Positions 1-5,656 of a DNA stretch of 12,212 bases are shown here, one piece after another (within the stretch, counting starts at the first letter, position 1; each line of letters begins with the position of its first letter). The position numbers and the translations under genes were made by a program. The notes beneath the pieces were generated by a model. It was not told the DNA's origin and ran no database searches. It saw only the letters and a program-made list of their open reading frames with translations. This DNA is from an uncultured Oxalobacteraceae bacterium (GTDB lineage: Bacteria; Pseudomonadota; Gammaproteobacteria; Burkholderiales; Burkholderiaceae_D). The DNA lies in NCBI GenBank assembly GCA_937996605.1, contig CALKVB010000442.1, positions 1-12,212 of the forward strand. The letters are read 5' to 3'.

Positions 1-50
1 TACGAGATAGTACAAGGTGACTGGAGTTCAGACGTGTGCTCTTCCGATCT
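1..50. other. Untrimmed Illumina sequencing adapter (artefact)
   Basis: Bases 17-50 match the Illumina TruSeq read-2 adapter in P7-primer orientation, beginning GTGACTGGAGTTC and ending CTTCCGATCT. Bases 1-8 (TACGAGAT) are the end of the P7 flow-cell sequence, and bases 9-16 (AGTACAAG) sit exactly where the i7 index goes. This is library-construction sequence left on the contig end, not genome. Genomic sequence starts at about 51. Any reading frame that starts inside it, such as one opening at 34, is spurious. The identification rests on knowing the adapter sequence and is very secure. Confidence 0.98.
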
Positions 51-69
51 GAATCACACGGGAGTACCA

Positions 70-101
70 GAACTCATTGTTCCTTTAGGTGCGATGAGTT
101 C
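70..101. repeat. Inverted repeat just upstream of tRNA-Pro
   Basis: Perfect 8-base arms GAACTCAT (70-77) and ATGAGTTC (94-101) flank a 16-base spacer, four bases before the mature 5' end of tRNA-Pro. The repeat could fold in a tRNA precursor or be an operator-like site. There is no T-run after it on the plus strand, so it does not look like a terminator. Its role is unknown. Confidence 0.4.
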
Positions 102-105
102 ATAT

Positions 106-182
106 CGGAGTGTAGCGCAGCCTGGTAGCGCATCTGCTTTGGGAGCAGAGGGTCCGAGGTTCGAATCCTCGCACTCCGACCA
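106..182 (+). tRNA. tRNA-Pro (anticodon TGG)
   Basis: A complete 77-base cloverleaf. The acceptor stem CGGAGTG (106-112) pairs with CACTCCG (172-178), followed by discriminator A179 and an encoded CCA at 180-182. The anticodon stem TCTGC/GCAGA (133-137/145-149) encloses loop TTTGGGA with anticodon TGG at 140-142, which reads proline CCA codons and, by wobble, other CCN codons. The T-arm contains GGTTCGAATCC. It lies 32 bases upstream of a small protein gene on the same strand. Confidence 0.97.
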
Positions 183-214
183 TTCTAATCTTATAACAAC
201 AAAAAAGGAGATGC

Positions 215-451
215 ATGTTCAGAGTATATTGGACAGAACAACAAGAACAAGCCGTTCAAATTCACTTCAAAGATTTTGAAATGAGTTCAATGTGTGAAGC
301 CTTAGAATTTATGGAATCTTTAAGAAGCTTGCAGCGCGCAGGACAAGTCATCAGACATATCACCATGTCTGCAGAAAATCCTAACTCAATTGGTAAGCTT
401 GGCGTCGCAGATCCACCTGCAGATTATCAGTGGAAGAAACGTCGATTATAA
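215..451 (+). CDS. Small hypothetical protein between two tRNA genes
   Basis: A 78-residue soluble, charged protein beginning MFRVYWTEQQEQAVQ. It has no signal peptide or membrane segment, and the C-terminus is basic (KKRRL). A strong purine-rich ribosome site (AAAAAAGGAG, 201-210) ends four bases before the ATG at 215. A second ATG at 211 is in another frame and gives a product that runs antisense to no recognised family. I do not recognise a domain. The clear ribosome site, the compact fit between tRNA-Pro and tRNA-His on the same strand and an amphipathic-looking middle (residues 20-45) favour a real gene. It may be cotranscribed with tRNA-Pro and released by tRNA processing, which is inference. 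Function unknown. Confidence 0.72.
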   Translation: MFRVYWTEQQEQAVQIHFKDFEMSSMCEALEFMESLRSLQRAGQVIRHITMSAENPNSIGKLGVADPPADYQWKKRRL

Positions 452-485
452 GCACGACAACAAACAATAAAACCCAAACTAGGCG

Positions 486-504
486 ATACGCAACAGCGTA
501 TTTT
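486..504 (+). terminator. Possible weak intrinsic terminator after the small protein
   Basis: The stem ATACGC (486-491)/GCGTAT (496-501) with tetraloop AACA runs directly into TTT (502-504). The stem is only six pairs and the T-run is short, and it ends two bases before tRNA-His. It may be a weak terminator, or a processing or spacer structure. Confidence 0.3.
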
Positions 505-506
505 GG

Positions 507-583
507 GGTGGCTATAGCTCAATTGGTAGTGCTTCAGATTGTGATTCTGAAGGTCATCGGTTCGATCCCGATTGGTCACCCCA
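507..583 (+). tRNA. tRNA-His (anticodon GTG)
   Basis: A cloverleaf with the histidine-specific extra 5' G. G(-1) at 507 opposes C580, and the acceptor stem GTGGCTA (508-514) pairs with TGGTCAC (573-579) including two G-T wobbles. The anticodon loop TTGTGAT (539-545) carries GTG at 541-543. The T-arm contains GGTTCGATCCC and CCA is encoded at 581-583. The antisense strand carries an open frame that is purely a by-product of this tRNA. Confidence 0.97.
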
Positions 584-625
584 AAGTTCGTTGAACATAC
601 GCGCGTCAGACCGTTCATCATTAGT

Positions 626-2581
626 CTAAACTTGCCGCATTTTCCTATACATGGTCTGTCGACTAATGCCTAATCTACGCGCTGCAGCGGCGACATTACC
701 ATGGGTGTCGACAAGTGCTTGCTCTATCATCTGTTGCGATAAAGCACGCAGACTTTGTGAGGCCGCTTTGCTCTCTGGCGACGCTTTTTCGGTGACTGTG
801 GCTGCAACCTGCAGATCTTCCTCTGTCGCCATAACGACATTAGCTTCGCCACCAAGTTCTTGTACCAAATCTGGCGCAATATGTTGCCAATCGATACGAC
901 ATTCACCGTCGTCCAAAAGAGCGACTGCGGTACGTAAGCAATGATGAAGTTGGCGCAAATTGCCGGGCCATGCGTATCGGCGCATCGCCTGCATGAGTTG
1001 TGGCGCGAGCTGCAAGACTTGGTGTGGCGATAAGGCATGCAACATACGCACACACAGTGGCGCAAAATCGGTGCGTTCTCTCAAGGCAGGTAGGAATAAT
1101 TGCAAGCCATTAATCCGGTAAAATAAATCTTCACGGAATAGACCTTGGCTCACACGTTGTTTGAGTGGCTGATGGGTGGCGCAAATCAAATTAAAGTCGA
1201 CCGCGACGGCATTACTACTTCCTAACGGTGTGATTTGACGCTCTTGCAGCACCCGCAACAAACGTGTTTGCAAGGCTAGTGGCATATCACCTATTTCATC
1301 CAAAAACAGCGTGCCGCCATGAGCCTCTCGGATGCGCCCTGATGAACCTTGTCGATTAGCTCCCGTGAAGGCCCCAGCGACATAGCCAAAGAGTTCAGCT
1401 TCAATCAGATGTTCTGGAATGGCGGCACAATTGACAGCCACAAAATTCTGTTGCGCCCGAGCGGAGCCGCGATGAACAGCATTCGCGAAGACCTCTTTAC
1501 CTACACCTGATTCACCTGCGACCAACAATGGAATTCCCTTATCGATCACCTTACAAGCTTTATCCAAAGAGCTTTGCCACTGCTGATCGACATTGATGAC
1601 TTGGCTCTGAGAACGCTGAACAAACTGTTGTAAGGCTTGACCGCGATGGATCAAGGAATTTGGATGCACCCGCGCAAACAAATCGATACCGCGTTTGGTT
1701 CTCAACCCAGATGTGCTTGATGGCTGACGCATGTGTTGTGTCAACATGTGCTCGAAACTGGAATCGAATATTTGCGACCAATGCAAGGCGCGCATATCGG
1801 CATACTGTAATTGCAGCAAATTCAGCGCTTTGCGATTTGCGCCGACAAGATAGGCATCTTCAGAGAAAGCCAACACCGCCTGCGCCACCGAGCCTATGCC
1901 CTCTGCACGGGTATGCAATTGCAATAGTATTTGGTGCTGATTCGAACTCAGTACCATACTGTTTTCTATCATTTGAGCGGCGGTAGAAACCAAACCTAGC
2001 GTGTGCGGATGGCGACTGCGATAATCCCCCGAGATATCGAGTATGCCCATCAATTGGCCTTGCGCTGACATAATCGGCGCAGCCGCGCACGTCAAAAATT
2101 CATTAGGTTCGAGATAATGTTCGGCGCCATGAATTTCAATTTCATTTGCTTCTGCCAAGGCTGTGCCGATCGCATTCGTGCCACGCTGACTCTCGGCCCA
2201 CGAAGCACCGCATTTCAGCGCAACACGGTCTGCCTTATTGAGGAAATCGAGATCACCGAGCGTGTGCATTAAAACACCTTGCGCATCGGCCAAAATCACC
2301 ATGCTGTGGCTGTGCCTCACTTGTTCGAATAAGTATTCGATGATAGGTTCAGAATGGCTGATCAAATCATGATTGAAGTCACGCGCATGCCTTAAATGTG
2401 AGGCACTCAAATTATCCTCACATTGAGCGGTGCCACGTGGAGACAAGCCTGCAAGAAAACTGCGCTGCCACGAGTGTGCCACACGGCGATCAATATCAGC
2501 ACGAGGGTCAATCCCTTGTTCTATCATTTGCAAACGCGCCTGCTTCAAATGCGGCGCGGGTAAAATGGCGTGGTGGCGCAT
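626..2581 (-). CDS. acoR: Sigma-54-dependent activator, AcoR type
   Basis: A 651-residue enhancer-binding protein. The N-terminal part (about 75-215) is a GAF-type sensor with the AcoR-family signature RGTNAIGTAL at 133-142. The central AAA+ domain has Walker A GESGVGKE (356-363), the sigma-54 contact loop GAFTGA (403-408) and Walker B LFLDE with Asp428-Glu429. The C-terminal Fis-type helix-turn-helix includes LGISRQTMYRKM. All parts needed for ATP-driven opening of sigma-54 promoters are present. The start at 2581 is chosen because AAGGAG (2587-2592) lies five bases upstream; the longer frame to 2665 adds 28 residues without such a site. It is divergent from an aldehyde dehydrogenase that has a sigma-54 promoter, its likely target. 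AcoR proteins activate acetoin or alcohol catabolism, but the ligand here is not shown by sequence, and no acetoin dehydrogenase genes are in the window. Confidence 0.93.
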   Translation of the reverse strand: MRHHAILPAPHLKQARLQMIEQGIDPRADIDRRVAHSWQRSFLAGLSPRGTAQCEDNLSASHLRHARDFNHDLISHSEPIIEYLFEQVRHSHSMVILADAQGVLMHTLGDLDFLNKADRVALKCGASWAESQRGTNAIGTALAEANEIEIHGAEHYLEPNEFLTCAAAPIMSAQGQLMGILDISGDYRSRHPHTLGLVSTAAQMIENSMVLSSNQHQILLQLHTRAEGIGSVAQAVLAFSEDAYLVGANRKALNLLQLQYADMRALHWSQIFDSSFEHMLTQHMRQPSSTSGLRTKRGIDLFARVHPNSLIHRGQALQQFVQRSQSQVINVDQQWQSSLDKACKVIDKGIPLLVAGESGVGKEVFANAVHRGSARAQQNFVAVNCAAIPEHLIEAELFGYVAGAFTGANRQGSSGRIREAHGGTLFLDEIGDMPLALQTRLLRVLQERQITPLGSSNAVAVDFNLICATHQPLKQRVSQGLFREDLFYRINGLQLFLPALRERTDFAPLCVRMLHALSPHQVLQLAPQLMQAMRRYAWPGNLRQLHHCLRTAVALLDDGECRIDWQHIAPDLVQELGGEANVVMATEEDLQVAATVTEKASPESKAASQSLRALSQQMIEQALVDTHGNVAAAARRLGISRQTMYRKMRQV

Positions 2582-2751
2582 CGTGTCTCCTTTGCTTGCA
2601 CAGATGGACTTTGAAGTCCCTTTCTTTAGCTTTTGTGGATATGCAAGCTGGTTTGTATGCCCCACTATAACCGAAACCCACGCCTATTTCTTCTGGTCGA
2701 GAAGACTAAATGTGAGCGCTGTTTGCGTTGTCACAAAAATTCACAACAAGA

Positions 2752-2770
2752 GTGTCACAAAATGTGACAC
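2752..2770. promoter_or_regulatory. Perfect palindrome, candidate AcoR enhancer site
   Basis: GTGTCACA (2752-2759) and TGTGACAC (2763-2770) are exact reverse complements separated by AAA. A further TGTCACA half-site lies at 2729-2735. The centre is about 157 bases upstream of the -24 element of the acoD promoter, a normal distance for a sigma-54 enhancer, and the symmetry suits a dimeric Fis-type helix-turn-helix. Assignment to AcoR is inference. Confidence 0.65.
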
Positions 2771-2806
2771 CTGTCCCAATTACATCATCGCTCGTCGGCG
2801 CAAAAA

Positions 2807-2830
2807 TATCTGCGGCTTCGCAGAAAAATT
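2807..2830 (-). terminator. Hairpin with T-run on the minus strand
   Basis: TCTGCG (2809-2814)/CGCAGA (2819-2824) forms a six-pair stem with a four-base loop. Read on the minus strand it is followed by ATATTTTTG, like a small intrinsic terminator. No minus-strand gene lies upstream of it, so it might limit antisense transcription entering the acoR leader, or be fortuitous. Confidence 0.3.
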
Positions 2831-2916
2831 TCCCCCACTGTATTCGATTGACATAGTGATGTGCAATGCAACATTTCACCCTCTACCAAAACATCCACTA
2901 ATTTGGCGAATTGAGT

Positions 2917-2932
2917 TGGCACAGCTCTTGCA
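2917..2932 (+). promoter_or_regulatory. Sigma-54 (-24/-12) promoter of acoD
   Basis: TGGCAC (2917-2922), five bases, then TTGCA (2928-2932). The invariant GG (2918-2919) and GC (2930-2931) are separated by exactly ten bases, matching the RpoN consensus TGGCAC-N5-TTGCW. Transcription should begin near 2943, leaving a leader of about 75 bases. It faces acoD, and the matching activator gene is the divergent neighbour. Confidence 0.92.
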
Positions 2933-3017
2933 AAACGGATCAGGACAACGCAAAACGTGTTGCAAAAGATCCCATTCGAAACAACTCAACAAAAACACTT
3001 TCCACAAGGAGACAAGC

Positions 3018-4538
3018 ATGATTTATCAAGCACCAGGTTCTGCAGGCGCCCTGATTCAATACAAGGCTCAATACGATAACTTCATCGGTGGTCGATGGAC
3101 AGCGCCTGTCAAAGGACAATATTTCGACGTCATCACACCGATCAGCGGCAAGGTCTACACCAAAGCAGCGCGCTCCACAGCTGAAGATATCGAACTTGCC
3201 CTCGACGCCGCACATGCGGCGTCCGATGGGTGGGGTAAAACACCTGCGGCAACGCGTGCCAATATCCTACTTAAAATTGCTGATCGTATCGAAGCCAATC
3301 TCGAACTTTTGGCTTATGCCGAAACAGTGGACAATGGCAAAGCCATACGTGAAACTTTGAACGCCGATATTCCTTTGACGGTCGACCATTTCCGCTACTT
3401 CGCTGGCTGTGTGCGTGCGCAAGAAGGCGCTTTATCCGATCTTGATGACAATACAGTTGCTTATCACTACCACGAACCGCTTGGTGTGGTTGGGCAAATT
3501 ATTCCGTGGAATTTCCCCATCTTGATGGCTGCCTGGAAGTTGGCACCGGCCTTGGGAGCGGGTAATTGTGTCGTCTTAAAGCCCGCCGAATCGACACCCA
3601 TTTCCATCTTGATCTTGGTCGATCTGATCGCTGACTTATTGCCACCGGGTGTATTGAATATCGTCAACGGCTATGGTCGTGAAGCTGGTATGCCGCTCGC
3701 TAACAGTAAGCGCATCGCTAAGATTGCGTTTACAGGTTCTACTTCAACGGGCCGAGTAATTGCGCAAGCAGCGGCCAACAACTTGATTCCAGCGACACTA
3801 GAACTGGGCGGCAAATCGCCGAACATCTTCTTTGCTGACGTGATGGATAAAGATGACGGCTTCCTCGATAAGGCCATCGAAGGTCTAGTCTTGTTTGCCT
3901 TCAATCAAGGTGAGGTGTGTACTTGCCCATCACGCGCTCTGATTCACGAAAGCATCTATGACAAATTTATGGAGCGCGTATTGAAACGGGTTGCGGCAAT
4001 CAAACATGCAAACCCGCTCGACACTGATAGCATGATGGGGGCACAGGCATCTAAAGAACAACTCACCAAAATTTTGTCCTACCTCGATTTAGGCAAGCAA
4101 GAAGGCGCTGAAGTTTTAGCGGGTGGCGAACAAGCACATTTGGGAGGCGATTTGGAAGGCGGCTACTATGTGCAACCAACGCTGTTCAAGGGACACAACA
4201 AAATGCGTATCTTCCAAGAAGAAATTTTTGGCCCCGTATTAGCCATCACCACCTTCAAAGATGAAGCTGAAGCATTAGCAATCGCCAACGATACCTTGTA
4301 TGGTCTTGGCGCTGGCGTATGGAGCCGCAATGGCAATGTCGCTTACCGCATGGGTCGCGCGATTAAGGCAGGTCGTGTTTGGACGAATTGCTACCACGCC
4401 TATCCAGCCCATGCGGCTTTCGGTGGTTACAAAGAATCTGGCATCGGTCGTGAAACGCATAAGATGATGCTTGATCACTACCAACAAACGAAAAACTTAT
4501 TGGTCAGTTACAGCGAGAATAGACTCGGCTTCTTCTAA
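3018..4538 (+). CDS. acoD: NAD-dependent aldehyde dehydrogenase (AcoD/ExaC type)
   Basis: A 506-residue cytoplasmic enzyme oxidising an aldehyde, probably acetaldehyde, to the acid with NAD. Conserved features include the coenzyme and oxyanion region IPWNFP with Asn165, Lys188 in LKPAE, catalytic base Glu262 in LELGGK, nucleophile Cys301 in FNQGEVCTC, and the EEIFGPV segment. The length equals that of the acetaldehyde dehydrogenases AcoD and ExaC. Start 3018 has AAGGAG (3006-3011) six bases upstream; the longer open frame from 2430 overlaps acoR and the promoter and is not coding. It is expressed from the sigma-54 promoter and presumably induced by AcoR. In related bacteria this enzyme type is found with alcohol or acetoin breakdown and with a DUF779 gene, as here. 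Substrate assignment is by family only. Confidence 0.95.
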   Translation: MIYQAPGSAGALIQYKAQYDNFIGGRWTAPVKGQYFDVITPISGKVYTKAARSTAEDIELALDAAHAASDGWGKTPAATRANILLKIADRIEANLELLAYAETVDNGKAIRETLNADIPLTVDHFRYFAGCVRAQEGALSDLDDNTVAYHYHEPLGVVGQIIPWNFPILMAAWKLAPALGAGNCVVLKPAESTPISILILVDLIADLLPPGVLNIVNGYGREAGMPLANSKRIAKIAFTGSTSTGRVIAQAAANNLIPATLELGGKSPNIFFADVMDKDDGFLDKAIEGLVLFAFNQGEVCTCPSRALIHESIYDKFMERVLKRVAAIKHANPLDTDSMMGAQASKEQLTKILSYLDLGKQEGAEVLAGGEQAHLGGDLEGGYYVQPTLFKGHNKMRIFQEEIFGPVLAITTFKDEAEALAIANDTLYGLGAGVWSRNGNVAYRMGRAIKAGRVWTNCYHAYPAHAAFGGYKESGIGRETHKMMLDHYQQTKNLLVSYSENRLGFF

Positions 4539-4552
4539 TCCTGAAGTCAGCC

Positions 4553-4580
4553 AAAAGGGATAGTGCTAGCTATCCCTTTT
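4553..4580. terminator. Strong hairpin between acoD and the DUF779 gene
   Basis: AAAAGGGATAG (4553-4563) and CTATCCCTTTT (4570-4580) form a perfect eleven-pair stem with loop TGCTAG, starting 15 bases after the acoD stop. The descending arm ends in TTTT, and the ascending A-run gives the same form on the other strand. It should end most acoD transcripts. DUF779 would then be expressed by read-through or from its own promoter. Confidence 0.75.
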
Positions 4581-4618
4581 GTTATATGAAGATCGAAACA
4601 AGATTTAAGGAGTGGATG

Positions 4619-4999
4619 ATGGTCGAACGTGTGATTGCCACCGCCGCCGCTTTAGAGCTGATTGCTCAACTCAAAGCAGAATACGGCCAACTACTATTTC
4701 ATCAATCTGGCGGTTGTTGTGACAACAGCGCTGCCAATTGCTATTTGCCGACCGACCTCACCATTGGTCCTTACGATGTGAGACTCGGAGAACTCGATGG
4801 CGTACCGTTTTATATCGGCAAACAACAATACGAGTACTGGAAGCACACGCAACTGATCCTCGATGTCATCGACGGTCATGGTGGTACTTTTTCGCTCGAA
4901 GGTAATACGGGCAAAGCCTTTCACACACGATCGAGATTATTCAACGACGACGAATGGCGCAGTATCGAAGCAACAGTCTTGCAAGACTTAGGACCTTAA
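4619..4999 (+). CDS. DUF779 family protein
   Basis: A 126-residue cytoplasmic protein of unknown function, recognised by the family hallmark HQSGGCCD (residues 28-35) followed by Cys41. His28, Cys33, Cys34, Asp35 and Cys41 form a compact cluster that could bind metal or act in thiol chemistry; this is inference. Start 4619 is chosen because AAGGAG (4607-4612) is six bases upstream; ATG at 4616 is only three bases away, and 4586 lacks a site and would begin just after the hairpin. DUF779 genes commonly accompany AcoD/ExaC-type aldehyde dehydrogenases, so a role in helping or protecting that enzyme is plausible. The stop codon overlaps that of the opposing gene in TTAA. Confidence 0.9.
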   Translation: MVERVIATAAALELIAQLKAEYGQLLFHQSGGCCDNSAANCYLPTDLTIGPYDVRLGELDGVPFYIGKQQYEYWKHTQLILDVIDGHGGTFSLEGNTGKAFHTRSRLFNDDEWRSIEATVLQDLGP

Positions 5000-5307
5000 G
5001 ACGCATTTAATATCTTCAAGATCGCTTCACAAGACGACCACAAACGGTTACCCGCGTCTTGGTCGAAATCGAGTGCAAACATATTCTGCTGATGCGCTTG
5101 GTAAGACTCTGGGCGCACATCAGAGCGCAATTCCAAAACCACCACAATGACACCGATCGAGAACTCCCACTTACGTGATAAAGCCCATAAAAAGATCTGT
5201 TCTTTGGCAAAACGTAACAGTTGGAGCAAAATGAAAAAATGGATGAAGAAAGTAGCAAAATAGCTCGCCACTATCGCCAGCGAACTGGCTAGAGAGAGTT
5301 TTTCCAT
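4996..5307 (-). CDS. Small hypothetical membrane protein
   Basis: A 103-residue protein. Residues about 4-33 are strongly hydrophobic and form at least one membrane helix. A second short hydrophobic stretch (about 49-60, SIGVIVVVLEL) is followed by a polar C-terminal half with acidic and aromatic residues. Codon choice resembles the neighbouring genes, for example GAT TTC GAC CAA GAC, which supports coding. The start ATG at 5307 lacks a good ribosome site, which lowers confidence. It converges on the DUF779 gene with overlapping stops (TTAA, 4996-4999). I do not recognise the family. Confidence 0.55.
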   Translation of the reverse strand: MEKLSLASSLAIVASYFATFFIHFFILLQLLRFAKEQIFLWALSRKWEFSIGVIVVVLELRSDVRPESYQAHQQNMFALDFDQDAGNRLWSSCEAILKILNAS

Positions 5308-5656
5308 GAGATTGGGTAGGCTAGGTAATCAAGCGCGAGGCGGCCCGACCTTCGCATTACCTGTTCATTCTGATGAATGAGCACCCGTCAACATTGTAAG
5401 CAGCAACATCTGCATTTGCAAGAAATTTGACGTATTTACATCTAACTTTGCCAGCATCCCAAGTCTAAGGTCACATCCCCATTTGGTTGGCACAATTGCC
5501 CGTCCAACATCGCCCTTCTCGGGACAAAAGCTTTTCTCTGTTGCGGCACGCGATGTAAGCGTTTAGACTCAAATCTAAAATAAACAGCGGCTCACATACA
5601 CTTGTGCTTATTCGTTGTTTTCACGCTTTATTGCCAAGGCCACACAGACCACTCCC
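5308..5656. other. Gene-free region upstream of the kinase operon
   Basis: These 349 bases separate the divergent small membrane protein and hybrid kinase genes. I see a nine-pair hairpin (5362-5383) and an inverted repeat TTTAGA/TCTAAA (5562-5567/5574-5579) followed by TAAAAT (5576-5581), a possible -10 element, but no convincing -35 element. No known riboswitch class or RNA gene is recognisable. Confidence 0.5.
5362..5383. repeat. Hairpin in the divergent region before the kinase
   Basis: TGTTCATTC (5362-5370) pairs with GAATGAGCA (5375-5383) with one T-G wobble around tetraloop TGAT. No T-run follows on either strand, so it is more likely an operator or RNA structure than a terminator. 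Confidence 0.4.

Larger units (their letters stand above)
2582..3017. promoter_or_regulatory. Divergent acoR/acoD regulatory region
   Basis: This 436-base gene-free stretch holds, in order: the acoR ribosome site (2587-2592); a short hairpin GGACTT/AAGTCC (2606-2611/2614-2619) that would lie in the acoR leader; TGTCACA-type motifs at 2729-2735 and 2752-2770; a hairpin TCTGCG/CGCAGA (2809-2824); the sigma-54 promoter (2917-2932); and the acoD ribosome site AAGGAG (3006-3011). An open frame runs through this stretch upstream of acoD, but it lacks a ribosome site and family homology, so I treat it as non-coding. Confidence 0.8.

Noticed and set aside
34..279. Plus-strand open frame of 81 codons
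   Set aside because: It starts inside the sequencing adapter and runs through tRNA-Pro into the small protein gene in another frame.
427..621. Minus-strand open frame of 64 codons
   Set aside because: It is the antisense of tRNA-His, a common false gene around tRNAs.
727..1065. Minus-strand open frame of 112 codons inside acoR
   Set aside because: It is an alternative-frame shadow of a gene with a full set of conserved domains.
2582..2665. 28-residue N-terminal extension of AcoR
   Set aside because: There is no ribosome site at 2665, whereas AAGGAG precedes the ATG at 2581.
2848..2876. Sigma-70 promoter with TTGACA at 2848-2853
   Set aside because: The -35 element is perfect, but nothing like TATAAT lies 16-18 bases downstream.
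2430..3017. N-terminal extension of the aldehyde dehydrogenase
   Set aside because: It overlaps acoR and the sigma-54 promoter. The family length of 506 residues and the ribosome site at 3006-3011 fix the start at 3018.
5486..5506. Second sigma-54 promoter (TTGGCACAATTGC) before the kinase
   Set aside because: The GG-to-GC spacing is 7 or 11 bases depending on which GG is used, not the required 10.
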